Shown: positions 9,882-18,149 of the stretch, piece by piece
Position numbering within the stretch: the stretch's first letter is position 1
Layout: every line of letters starts with the position of its first letter
Position numbers and translations under genes: made by a program
Assembly: GCF_001189965.1 (NCBI RefSeq)
Contig: NZ_LFLU01000002.1
Location: 1 to 64,000 of the forward strand
Direction: 5' to 3'
DNA: 64,000 nucleotides
Source: Herbaspirillum rhizosphaerae
GTDB taxonomy: Bacteria > Pseudomonadota > Gammaproteobacteria > Burkholderiales > Burkholderiaceae_D
The notes under the pieces: generated by a model
The model's input: the letters and a program-made list of their open reading frames with translations, nothing else
The model's database searches: none
Told to the model about the DNA's origin: nothing

Positions 9882-11036
9882 TCAGGACAGCGACACCAGC
9901 GTGGCTTTCCGGTCGCGCCGCAGGAAATTCACGCGCTCTTCGTCCAGCGTGATGCCAAGGCCGGGCCCGTCCGGCAGCTCCAGCGAAAAATCGCGATAGC
10001 GCAGCGGCACGGTGAGAATTTCTTCCGTCAGCAATAGCGGACCGAACAGTTCGGTGCCCCACGCCAAGTTGGAAAACGTCGAAAACAATTGCGCCGAGGC
10101 CATCGTGCCGATCGCGCCTTCGAGCATGGTGCCGCCGTACAGATCCACGCTGGCGGCCGTCGCGATGGCGGCGACCTGCTGGGCGCCGGTCAGGCCGCCC
10201 GACTGCGTGATCTTTACCGCAAAGACGTCGGCAGCGCCGCCTTGTGCGACCTTGTAGGCGTCGACCGGGCCGTGCAGGGTTTCGTCTGCCATCAGCGGAA
10301 TCCGGTTCTTGTCGCGCAGGCGGCGCAGGCCGTCGAGATTGCCGGCGGCGATGGGTTGCTCCACCAGATCGACGCCGGCGTGTTCCAGCAACTGCATGCC
10401 GAGCATGGCGTCGGCTTCGCTCCAGGCCTGGTTGACGTCGACCCGCACGCTGGCGCGATCGCCGACGGCGCGCTTGATGGCGGCGACATGGGCGGCGTCG
10501 TCGCGCACCGCGCGCGCACCGATCTTCAGCTTGAAGATGTTATGCCGGCGCAGCGACAGCATTTTTTCCGCTTCGTCGATATCGCGTGCGGTGTCGCCGC
10601 TGGCCAGGGTCCAGGCAATCGGAAGAGAGTTACGCACACGGCCGCCGAACAGGCTGCTGAGCGGCACGCCGAGCCGCTTTGCCAGCGCATCGCTGAGCGC
10701 AGTTTCAATCGCACATTTGGCGAAGCGGTTGCCTTGCACGTTGTCATTCAGCGTCTGCATGCGTGCGGCGACCTGGTTGGCGTCGGCGCCGGTCAGCAGT
10801 GGCGTCATGTAGGTATCGATGTTGACCTTGATGCTTTCCGGGCTTTCTTCTCCATAGGCCAGTCCGCCGATGGTGGTGGCTTCGCCGCATCCCGTCACGC
10901 CGTCGTTGCCGGTAATGCGCACCAGCACCAGCGTCTGGCGATGCATGGTGGTCATCGACAGGCGATGCGGCCGGATGGTCGGGACGTCGAGCAGGATGAC
11001 GTCGACGGTTTCGATGGAGGCGGGTGACAGGCTCAA
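9882..11036 (-). CDS. catB: Muconate cycloisomerase (CatB)
   Basis: This 384-residue enolase-superfamily enzyme cyclises cis,cis-muconate to muconolactone. It has the N-terminal capping domain (DVPTIRPHRLSM) and a barrel carrying the catalytic Lys pair region KLKIGAR. The metal ligands are in VDVNQAW, EQPIA and MADETL. TTG at 11036 is the best start, because the residues straight after it match the family N-terminus. It is first in catB-catC-catA-catD. A promoter with TSS near 11061 and a LysR site centred about 65 bp upstream of it is predicted. Confidence 0.94.
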   Translation of the reverse strand: MSLSPASIETVDVILLDVPTIRPHRLSMTTMHRQTLVLVRITGNDGVTGCGEATTIGGLAYGEESPESIKVNIDTYMTPLLTGADANQVAARMQTLNDNVQGNRFAKCAIETALSDALAKRLGVPLSSLFGGRVRNSLPIAWTLASGDTARDIDEAEKMLSLRRHNIFKLKIGARAVRDDAAHVAAIKRAVGDRASVRVDVNQAWSEADAMLGMQLLEHAGVDLVEQPIAAGNLDGLRRLRDKNRIPLMADETLHGPVDAYKVAQGGAADVFAVKITQSGGLTGAQQVAAIATAASVDLYGGTMLEGAIGTMASAQLFSTFSNLAWGTELFGPLLLTEEILTVPLRYRDFSLELPDGPGLGITLDEERVNFLRRDRKATLVSLS

Positions 11037-11067
11037 GATAAAAATCCGGTTTCAGGTTGTTTGCCGA

Positions 11068-11097
11068 ATCATAGGAACAAACCGGCGCGGCTGTCCA
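11068..11097 (-). promoter_or_regulatory. Predicted catB promoter
   Basis: On the minus strand TGGACA (11097-11092) and TATGAT (11073-11068) are 18 bp apart, predicting transcription from about 11061, 25 nt before the catB start codon. The LysR site at 11119-11133 is then centred near -65, the usual place for a CatR-type recognition site. Confidence 0.6.
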
Positions 11098-11118
11098 AGA
11101 CCGATTTCGATACCTTGC

Positions 11119-11133
11119 ATACCTGTTGGGTAT
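11119..11133. promoter_or_regulatory. LysR-type (CatR) recognition site ATAC-N7-GTAT
   Basis: ATACCTGTTGGGTAT matches the ATAC-N7-GTAT recognition sequence known for CatR, ClcR and CbnR exactly. A further ATAC at 11110-11113 on the catB side may belong to the weaker activation half-site. Confidence 0.75.
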
Positions 11134-11203
11134 AACGTGCACAGCCGGAACGCTTGCGGCGCTGCGCCGCGGTGCAGCAATAAAACCGGCGCTGCCGGCG
11201 CCT

Positions 11204-11277
11204 TGCAAGAAACGGATAGCGTAAGGGCCCAAGCTTGCAAATGGCGGATATTGCGGGGGAAGTGCTTTCCCTATGAT
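11204..11277 (+). promoter_or_regulatory. XylS/BenR-type boxes and promoter of the anthranilate operon
   Basis: Two direct repeats TGCA-N6-GGATA lie at 11204-11218 and 11236-11250, matching the TGCA-N6-GGNTA motif of XylS, BenR and related activators. They are 32 bp apart, about three helical turns. TATGAT at 11272-11277 is a plausible -10, putting the -35 region at the downstream edge of the second box, as in XylS-dependent promoters. Confidence 0.7.
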
Positions 11278-11335
11278 GGGGCATCTGCTGGGTCAGGCAT
11301 GGCCCGGTGTTTACCCAGGAATGAGGACACGCTTC

Positions 11336-12616
11336 ATGAACAATACACCCCGGCTTGAGCAGCAAGGCTACGCCCCATTGCTGCAGTTCCCGCGCACGGA
11401 CGGCTCGCGCACTCCTTATAAAGTGTTCAGCTCGCAGGAGGTCTACGACCTTGAGCAGGAGCGCATCTATCGCGGCGAGACCTGGAGCTTTCTCGCGCTG
11501 GAAGCGGAGATCCCCAACAACGGCGACTATAAAAGTACCTTCGTCGGCGACACGCCGGTAGTCGTCACGCGCACCGAAGACGGCGCGCTCGCGGCCTGGG
11601 TCAACAAGTGCGCGCACCGCGGCGCCATCGTCTGCCGCACGCCGCGCGGCAACGCCACCTCGCACAGCTGCGCCTATCACCAGTGGAGTTTCGACACGCG
11701 CGGCAACCTGCTGGGCGTGCCGTTCCGTCGCGGCCAGAAGGGCGCCGCCGGCATGGCCAAGGATTTCGATCCGAAATGCCACGGCCTGCGCCAGTTGCGC
11801 GTAGAAAGCTATCGCGGCCTGGTGTTCGCCAGCTTCAGCGCGACCGTCGAACCGCTGGCCGACTACATCGGTGCCGAAATGCGCCCGTGGATCGATCGCA
11901 TCTTCCACAAGCCCATCGTCTACCTCGGCTGCACGCGCCAGTACTCCAAGTCGAACTGGAAGCTGTATCTGGAAAACGTCAAGGATCCCTACCACGCCAG
12001 CCTGCTGCACCTGTTCCACACCACGTTCAACATCTTCCGCGTGGGCATGAAGGCGCGTTCGATCGCCGACAAGCATCACGGCCTGCACAGCATCATCACG
12101 GCGACCAAGAACGAAACCGAAACTTCGGACGCCTACAAGCAACAGGCGATCCGTTCCTTCGATGAAGGCTTCCAGCTGGAAGATCCGTCGGTGCTCGGCC
12201 AGATCAAAGAGTACGAAGAGATGACCACCAACCACATCCAGCCGATCTTCCCGCAGCTGGTGGTGCAGCAGATCCACAACACGCTGGTGGCGCGCCAGTT
12301 GCTACCGAAGGGGCCGGGCAACTTCGAACTGATCTTCCATTTCTTCGGCTATGCCGACGACACGCCGGAGTTGCGCGCGCTGCGCATCAAGCAGGCCAAC
12401 CTGGTGGGGCCGGCCGGTTACATCTCCATGGAAGACACCGAGGCAACGGAGCTGGTGCAGCGCGGCACTGCCCGTGATCCCAATGATTGCTCGGTAATGG
12501 ACATGGCGAAAGACAGCCCCGATCAGGAAGACACGTTGATTACCGAGAGTCTGATTCGCAAGTTCTGGCTCGGCTATCAGAAGCTGATGGGCTTCGAGAG
12601 CATCGAAAAAGCATAA
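11336..12616 (+). CDS. andAc: Anthranilate 1,2-dioxygenase large subunit (AndAc-like Rieske oxygenase)
   Basis: This terminal-oxygenase alpha subunit has 426 residues. Rieske ligands are C92, H94, C112 and H115; the mononuclear iron site is H220, H225 and D367, with bridging D217. The segment around HKPIVYLGCTRQY and DPYHASLLHLFHTT resembles the three-component anthranilate dioxygenase AndAc of Burkholderia. ATG at 11336 was preferred over the open frame back to 11273. Adjacency to the catechol operon fits conversion of anthranilate to catechol, CO2 and ammonia. A salicylate- or halobenzoate-type specificity cannot be excluded. Confidence 0.85.
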   Translation: MNNTPRLEQQGYAPLLQFPRTDGSRTPYKVFSSQEVYDLEQERIYRGETWSFLALEAEIPNNGDYKSTFVGDTPVVVTRTEDGALAAWVNKCAHRGAIVCRTPRGNATSHSCAYHQWSFDTRGNLLGVPFRRGQKGAAGMAKDFDPKCHGLRQLRVESYRGLVFASFSATVEPLADYIGAEMRPWIDRIFHKPIVYLGCTRQYSKSNWKLYLENVKDPYHASLLHLFHTTFNIFRVGMKARSIADKHHGLHSIITATKNETETSDAYKQQAIRSFDEGFQLEDPSVLGQIKEYEEMTTNHIQPIFPQLVVQQIHNTLVARQLLPKGPGNFELIFHFFGYADDTPELRALRIKQANLVGPAGYISMEDTEATELVQRGTARDPNDCSVMDMAKDSPDQEDTLITESLIRKFWLGYQKLMGFESIEKA

Positions 12617-12668
12617 CGACGCACAACAAAGCATTCACAGTATTCAGAGTATTAGCGAGGCATACAAG

Positions 12669-13142
12669 ATGGAAAAAATGACACTGTGGTTTGAACTCCA
12701 CCAATTGCAGGAAAACTATATCCACGCGCTCGACAACGACCGCCTGGAAGACTGGCCGGAATTCTTTACCGACGACTGCCTGTACGAGATCGTCCCGCGC
12801 GAGAACGCCGACGCCGGCCTGCCGATCGGCATCATCTATTGCGACAGCAAGAAGATGCTGCGCGACCGCGTGCTGTCGCTGCGCCACGCCAACATCTACG
12901 AAGAGCACACCTACCGCCACATGACCTCGGGCCTGATCTTCAAGCCGGTGGACGACAACACCGTGGAAGCCGAATCGAGTTACGTCGTGATCCAGACGCT
13001 GCAAAACGGCGAGTCTTTCGTGTACCAGGCCGGCCGCTATCTCGACCGCGTGGTCAGGACCGACGCCGGTTGGCGCTACGCCAGCCGCCGCGTGATTTAC
13101 GACACGCTGCGCGTGCCGACTTTGCTGGCCACGCCGATCTGA
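12669..13142 (+). CDS. andAd: Anthranilate dioxygenase small subunit (AndAd-like)
   Basis: This beta subunit of a ring-hydroxylating dioxygenase has 157 residues of the SnoaL-like cone fold. It opens with LWFELHQLQENYIHALDN and has the family segments DWPEFFTDDCLYEI and HANIYEEHTYRHM. It has no cofactor and is thought to be structural in the alpha3beta3 complex. It follows the alpha subunit by 52 bp and precedes the electron-transfer gene by 8 bp, so the three are one transcription unit. Confidence 0.88.
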   Translation: MEKMTLWFELHQLQENYIHALDNDRLEDWPEFFTDDCLYEIVPRENADAGLPIGIIYCDSKKMLRDRVLSLRHANIYEEHTYRHMTSGLIFKPVDDNTVEAESSYVVIQTLQNGESFVYQAGRYLDRVVRTDAGWRYASRRVIYDTLRVPTLLATPI

Positions 13143-13150
13143 GGAACGTC

Positions 13151-14221
13151 ATGAGCGATTGGTTCGATGTCGGCAATGCCGATGATTTCGGCGATGGCGA
13201 GGTGGCGCCCGTCGTGGCCGGCGGCCAGCCGGTGGCGCTGTTTCGTCTCGGCGAGGATTTGTTTGCCCTGAAAGACCTGTGCACCCACGGCAACGCCAAA
13301 TTGTCCGACGGCTATGTCGAGGACGGTTGTGTCGAGTGCCCGTTGCATCAGGGACTGTTCGACATCCGCAGCGGCGCGCCGCGCTGTGCGCCGGTGACCG
13401 AAGCGGTGCGCAGTTTTCCGGTGCGGGTGGTGGCAGGGCGAGTGGAGATCGGCATGGGCGCCGCCGCGCAGCAAGAGGCCGCTCCCGCAGTGCAAAAAAT
13501 GCAGGCGACGATTTACGCCATCACGCGCGCTGCGCCGGATGTGGCGGTGCTGCAGCTGCGCTGCGACGGCGCCGAGCTGGCCTATCAGGCCGGGCAGTAC
13601 ATCGACGTACTGCTGGCCGACGGCCAGCGCCGCAGCTATTCGATGGCCACGCACGCTGACGGCAGCCCCGACATGCTGGAGCTGCATGTGCGCCATTTGC
13701 CGGGCGGTCTGTTCACCGACCGCGTCTTCGGCGGACTGCAAGAGGGCGAGATTTTGCAGCTCGAAGGACCGGGCGGCAATTTCTATTTGCGCGATGGCGC
13801 GAGCCCTGTCATTCTACTGGCCAGTGGCACGGGATTTGCTCCGATCAAAGCGCTGGTCGAAGAGGCAATCGCAAAGAACAACAACCGGCCGATGCGTCTG
13901 TATTGGGGAGGACGCAGACAGGCCGACCTGTACATGGATGCGCTGTGCCGCGACTGGGCGGCGCGCCTGCCGTGGTTTGAATACGTGCCGGTGCTATCCG
14001 AAGCGGACGGCGCCTCCGGCTCCGGCTGGAATGGGCGCACAGGCTTCGTTCATCAGGTCGTCATGCAAGACATCCCCGATATGCAGCAATACCAGGTCTA
14101 CGCCTGCGGTGCGCCGGTGGTGGTCGAATCGGCACGGCGCGATTTCACCGGCAGTTGCGGTTTGCCTGAAACGGATTTTTTTGCAGATGCATTTTTGTCG
14201 AAGGCCGACAGCCGGAATTGA
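13151..14221 (+). CDS. Fused Rieske ferredoxin-ferredoxin reductase of the dioxygenase
   Basis: This 356-residue electron-transfer protein joins two modules. Residues 1-105 form a Rieske ferredoxin with C44, H46, C63 and H66. Residues 118-356 form a ferredoxin-NADP-reductase-type domain with an FAD motif RRSYSMA (160-166) and the nucleotide motif ASGTGFAPIKAL. In the Burkholderia three-component system ferredoxin (AndAb) and reductase (AndAa) are separate proteins, while two-component systems fuse a plant-type [2Fe-2S] domain to the reductase. Here the Rieske type is fused. It should pass electrons from NAD(P)H to the oxygenase. ATG at 13151 has GAGGAA overlapping the previous stop. Confidence 0.87.
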   Translation: MSDWFDVGNADDFGDGEVAPVVAGGQPVALFRLGEDLFALKDLCTHGNAKLSDGYVEDGCVECPLHQGLFDIRSGAPRCAPVTEAVRSFPVRVVAGRVEIGMGAAAQQEAAPAVQKMQATIYAITRAAPDVAVLQLRCDGAELAYQAGQYIDVLLADGQRRSYSMATHADGSPDMLELHVRHLPGGLFTDRVFGGLQEGEILQLEGPGGNFYLRDGASPVILLASGTGFAPIKALVEEAIAKNNNRPMRLYWGGRRQADLYMDALCRDWAARLPWFEYVPVLSEADGASGSGWNGRTGFVHQVVMQDIPDMQQYQVYACGAPVVVESARRDFTGSCGLPETDFFADAFLSKADSRN

Positions 14222-14309
14222 CGGTTGAAGATTCACGGTTCTGCGTGCAAGCGCGTCTGCGAAACAGATTTTTACCACGTATCTTTCATCCACCATGGGG
14301 AGTTTTGGC

Positions 14310-15488
14310 ATGAATCGAATAACAACAATGGCAGGCGCGGTCTTACTGGCGCTGGCGGCAGGTGCAAGCGTCGGCGCGCAGGCGGCGGACGTCGTCAAGA
14401 TCGGCTTTCTGACCACCTTGAGCGGCCCGGCCAGCGCGCCCGGCGTCGACGAACGCGACGGCTTCATGCTGGCGTTGAAAACCCTGGGCGGCAAGCTCGG
14501 CGGCGTGCGCGCCGAAGTCATCACCGTGGATGACCAGTTCAGCCCCGACGCCGCCAAGCAAGGTGCGGATCGTCTGCTCAAGCGCGAGAAGGTCGATATC
14601 CTGACCGGCTTCGTGTATTCGAATATCTTGCTGGCCGTGGCGCCGGCGGCGTTCGCCAGCAAGACCGTGGTGATCAGCGCCAATGCCGGTCCGGCCCAGT
14701 TCGCCGGTGCCGGTTGCTCGCCGTATTTTTTCAGCGCCAGCTACCAGAACGACGCTACGCACGAAGCTGCCGGCAAGCTGATGGCCGACAAAGGTTACAA
14801 GCGCGTCGCCGTCATCGCGCCGAATTATCCCGCCGGCAAAGATGCCTCGGCCGGCTTCAAGCGCTTTCTGAAAAAGGAACCGGCGATCGAGTTGTTTCCC
14901 AAACTCGGCCAGCTGGATTTCGCCACTGAAATCGCCCAGCTGCGCGCCGCCAACATCGACGCCGTGTATTTCTTCCTGCCGGGCGGCATGGGCGTCAACT
15001 TCGTCAAGCAATACGCCGCAGCGGGCATGGATCCCAAGATTGTGCGCGTGATGCCGGCCTATGATGCCGACCAGCAGATGCTGTCCAATGGCGACCTGCT
15101 CGCGGGTGTGGCCAACACCGGTCAATGGTCGGCCGACTTGCCGAACGAACAGAACCGTGCATTCGTGGCGGCTTTCGTCAAGGAATACGGCCGTCAGCCG
15201 TCGATGTATTCCTCGCAGGCGTATGACGCCGCGATGCTGATCGACAGCGCCGTCAAGGCCGTCGGCGGCAAGGTGGAAAATCGTGAAGCGCTGATCGCCG
15301 CCATCAAGGCTGCCAACTTCAAGTCGGTGCGCGGCGGTTTCAAGTTTGCAGCCAACCACTATCCGATCCAGAATCAATATGCCCGCGTGATCACCAAAGC
15401 CGCCGACGGCAAATACATCAACAACATGACGCAGACGCTGATGACAGATCACGTCGACGCCTATGTCGGCGAATGCAAGATGCAATAA
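14310..15488 (+). CDS. ABC transporter substrate-binding protein, aromatic or amino-acid ligand
   Basis: This periplasmic binding protein of the branched-chain amino acid (LivK/Peripla_BP_6) family has 392 residues. The signal peptide is cleaved after GAQAAD or nearby; the mature part begins VVKIGFLTTLSGP. ATG at 14310 has GGGGAG 8 nt upstream, so it is preferred over 14295. It directly follows the dioxygenase genes and is followed by two permeases and two ATPases. The ligand is therefore probably anthranilate or a precursor, which is inference; members of this family in aromatic clusters bind aromatic acids. Confidence 0.85.
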   Translation: MNRITTMAGAVLLALAAGASVGAQAADVVKIGFLTTLSGPASAPGVDERDGFMLALKTLGGKLGGVRAEVITVDDQFSPDAAKQGADRLLKREKVDILTGFVYSNILLAVAPAAFASKTVVISANAGPAQFAGAGCSPYFFSASYQNDATHEAAGKLMADKGYKRVAVIAPNYPAGKDASAGFKRFLKKEPAIELFPKLGQLDFATEIAQLRAANIDAVYFFLPGGMGVNFVKQYAAAGMDPKIVRVMPAYDADQQMLSNGDLLAGVANTGQWSADLPNEQNRAFVAAFVKEYGRQPSMYSSQAYDAAMLIDSAVKAVGGKVENREALIAAIKAANFKSVRGGFKFAANHYPIQNQYARVITKAADGKYINNMTQTLMTDHVDAYVGECKMQ

Positions 15489-15497
15489 GGGACGATC

Positions 15498-16412
15498 TTG
15501 GCCAATCTGATTTTTGAGCAAGTGCTCAACAGCCTGCAGTTCGGCGTCATGCTGTTCCTGATCGCCTCGGGATTGACGCTGATCTTCGGCGTGATGAACT
15601 TCGTCAACCTGGCGCACGGCAGCTTCTTCATGATCGGCGCCTATCTGGCGGCGTACATCGCAGGTGCTACCGGTTCGTTCTGGCTTGGCTTGCTGGGCGC
15701 ACTGCCGGCCACGGCCGCGATCGGCTTCCTGCTGGAGTGGCTGGTGTTCCGCCGGCTCTACAAGAAGGACCACATGGTGCATGTGCTGGCGACGTTCGCA
15801 CTGATCCTGATCTTCAACGACGGCGTGCGCATGATCTGGGGGCCGCAGCCGCTGCCGCTGAATATGCCGGCGGCGTTTGCGGGTCCGGTGATGCTGTTCG
15901 GCTTGCCGTACTCCAGTTATCGTCTGCTGGTGATGGCGGTGGGCATCGTGGTGGCGATCGGCTTGTATCTGCTGATTAACCGCACCCGGCTCGGCATGTG
16001 GGTGCGCGCCGGTTCCAATAATCTGGAAATGGTCACGGCGATGGGCATCAACATCCGCCTGCTGTTTCGCCTGGTGTTCAGCTTCGGTCTGGTGCTGGCA
16101 GCGCTGGCCGGCATCATGCTCGGCCCGCTGGTGGCGGTGCAGGCCGGCATGGGCGACGACGTGCTGATCCTGGCCTTTGTGGTGGTGGTCATCGGCGGCA
16201 TCGGTTCGGTGCCGGGGGCGGCGGTCGGCGCCCTGATCGTGGGTGTGGTCGACACGCTCGGCCGCGGCCTGCTGCCGCAACTGTTCGCTCTCTTTCTCAG
16301 CGCCGACGCCGCCGCATCGGTCGGTCCGGCGCTGGGCTCGATGATGATTTATCTGGTAATGATCGCGGTGCTGTTCTGGCGTCCCAGCGGTTTGTTCCCT
16401 GCTCGTTCCTGA
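15498..16412 (+). CDS. ABC transporter permease, LivH type
   Basis: This inner-membrane permease has 304 residues and about eight hydrophobic helices. It has the LivH hallmark GVMNFVNLAHGSFFMIGAY near the N-terminus and the conserved loop GAVGALIVGVVDTLGRG. It is read from a TTG start at 15498 preceded by AGGGA, 9 bp after the binding-protein gene. It pairs with the LivM-type permease that follows. Confidence 0.88.
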   Translation: MANLIFEQVLNSLQFGVMLFLIASGLTLIFGVMNFVNLAHGSFFMIGAYLAAYIAGATGSFWLGLLGALPATAAIGFLLEWLVFRRLYKKDHMVHVLATFALILIFNDGVRMIWGPQPLPLNMPAAFAGPVMLFGLPYSSYRLLVMAVGIVVAIGLYLLINRTRLGMWVRAGSNNLEMVTAMGINIRLLFRLVFSFGLVLAALAGIMLGPLVAVQAGMGDDVLILAFVVVVIGGIGSVPGAAVGALIVGVVDTLGRGLLPQLFALFLSADAAASVGPALGSMMIYLVMIAVLFWRPSGLFPARS

Positions 16413-16420
16413 GGATGTCC

Positions 16421-17374
16421 ATGCAACGTTTGTTTTTGCTGTTCTTTGTCGTGCTGGCGGTGCTGCTGCCGGTGCTGGCGCAGGCCGCCGGGATGGAGTA
16501 TTACATCGGCGTGCTGACGCGCATTCTGATTTTTGCGATTGTCGCTTCCAGCCTCAACTTCATCCTCGGCTACGGCGGCATGGTCAGTTTCGGCCATGCG
16601 GTGTTCTTCGGCCTGGGCGCTTATGTGACGGCGATCGCCAGTTTCCACGGCGTCACCAGCGCCTGGGTGATCTGGCTGTTCGCTGCGGTGGTGTCGGCGC
16701 TGGCGGGGCTGGCCATCGGCGCTATCGCACTGCGTACGCGCGCCGTTTACTTCATCATGATCACGATGGCGCTGGCGCAGCTGTTCTATTACTTCTTCGT
16801 CGGCTTCCGCTATTACGGCGGCGACGACGGCATCCAGATCAACGGCCGTCCGGTAATCGGGCTCGGCCTCGACATCAGCGGCGACAATGGCTTTTACTGG
16901 CTGGTGCTGGCCTGGCTGCTGGCGGTGCACGTGTTGCTGGCGCGCTTGCTGAAGTCGCGCTTCGGCCTGGCGCTCAATGCGATGCGCGAGAACGAGCGGC
17001 GCGCACAGGCCATCGGTTACCCGACCTTGCGCTACAAGCTGGCGGCATTCGTGATCGCCGCCGTGATCGCCGGCATCGCCGGCAGCCTGATCGGCATGAG
17101 CAATCTGTTCGCCAGCCCCAAACTGTTGCACTGGTCGCAGTCCGGTATTTTGCTGGTGATGGTGGCGCTGGGCGGCGTCGGTTATTTCTACGGCGGCCTG
17201 CTCGGTGCGGCGGTATTCCTGCTGCTGGAAGAAATCCTCTCCACGCATTTCGAATACTGGCAAATCTATGTCGGCCTGATCTTGCTGCTGGTGGTGATGG
17301 TGGCGCCGCGCGGCGTCAGCTCATTGATGAGCATCGGCAAGTCCTTGAAGCAGGGAGAACAACATGGCGCATGA
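16421..17374 (+). CDS. ABC transporter permease, LivM type
   Basis: This second permease of the importer has about 317 residues and many transmembrane helices. The LivM features LNFILGYGGMVSFGHAVFFG and NAMRENERRAQAIGY (the EAA-like coupling loop) are clear. Two in-frame ATGs lie at 16415 and 16421; GAGG at 16411-16414 suits the second. Its end overlaps the ATPase gene by 11 nt. Confidence 0.87.
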   Translation: MQRLFLLFFVVLAVLLPVLAQAAGMEYYIGVLTRILIFAIVASSLNFILGYGGMVSFGHAVFFGLGAYVTAIASFHGVTSAWVIWLFAAVVSALAGLAIGAIALRTRAVYFIMITMALAQLFYYFFVGFRYYGGDDGIQINGRPVIGLGLDISGDNGFYWLVLAWLLAVHVLLARLLKSRFGLALNAMRENERRAQAIGYPTLRYKLAAFVIAAVIAGIAGSLIGMSNLFASPKLLHWSQSGILLVMVALGGVGYFYGGLLGAAVFLLLEEILSTHFEYWQIYVGLILLLVVMVAPRGVSSLMSIGKSLKQGEQHGA

Positions 17375-18149
17375 TGCATTCTTTGCCTTGTCTGTAAAGG
17401 GACTGAAAAAGAGCTACGGCGGCCTCGCCGCCACGCGCGATGTGGAACTCGATATCGCACAAGGCCATGTCCACGCCATCATCGGCCCCAACGGCGCCGG
17501 CAAGACGACCTTGTTGTCGCTGCTGTCGGGCGCGCTGGCGGCGGATGCGGGCGAGATCTTCCTGTTCGGCGAAGCGATGCACGGACGCGCCGAGCAATCG
17601 CGCGTCGGCGCCGGCCTGGCCCGTTCATTCCAGATCACCAGCGTGTTCGACGAACTGAGCGTGCTGGAGAATCTGCAAGTCGCCGTGCAGCGCCGCCAGC
17701 ATGTCAGCTATGGATTCTTCCACAGCAGCGCGCAGGACCAAGAAGCACAGGAGACGGCGCTGATGGTCGCGCGCCGCGTCGGCCTGGAAAAATTCGCGCA
17801 TCAGTTGGCGTCGCAGTTGTCGCATGGCGCGCGCCGTCGTCTCGACGTCGGCCTTGCCATCGCGTGCAAGCCGCGCGTGCTGCTGATGGATGAGCCGATG
17901 GCAGGCATGGGCCACGAAGAGTCGGGCGAGATGATTGCGTTGATCCAATCCCTGAAGCAGGAGCTGACCGTGGTGCTGGTCGAGCACGACATGGACGCCG
18001 TGTTCGCGCTGGCCGATCGCATCACGGTGCTGGTGCAGGGCGCGGTGCTGGCGACCGGCAGCGTGGACGAGATTCGCGCCAATGCCGAAGTCAAGCTGGC
18101 CTATCTCGGCGAAGAGGAAGGGGACGAAATGCGAGGGGAAACAGCATGA
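17364..18149 (+). CDS. ABC transporter ATP-binding protein, LivG type
   Basis: This 261-residue ATPase has Walker A GPNGAGKTT, a signature read as LSHGARRRLD (Ser-His-Gly, common in this subgroup), Walker B VLLMDEPMAGMG and the H-loop VEHDMDAVF. It energises import by the LivH/LivM pair. The gene overlaps both neighbours, which indicates translational coupling. Confidence 0.9.
   Translation: MAHDAFFALSVKGLKKSYGGLAATRDVELDIAQGHVHAIIGPNGAGKTTLLSLLSGALAADAGEIFLFGEAMHGRAEQSRVGAGLARSFQITSVFDELSVLENLQVAVQRRQHVSYGFFHSSAQDQEAQETALMVARRVGLEKFAHQLASQLSHGARRRLDVGLAIACKPRVLLMDEPMAGMGHEESGEMIALIQSLKQELTVVLVEHDMDAVFALADRITVLVQGAVLATGSVDEIRANAEVKLAYLGEEEGDEMRGETA

Noticed and set aside
12839-13150. Longer reading of the Rieske-reductase fusion starting inside the small subunit gene
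   Set aside because: The upstream part is Arg-rich out-of-frame translation of the small subunit; ATG 13151 has a good ribosome binding site.
14343-16280. 645-codon open frame on the minus strand
   Set aside because: Antisense to the binding-protein and LivH-type permease genes; composition is that of a GC shadow.
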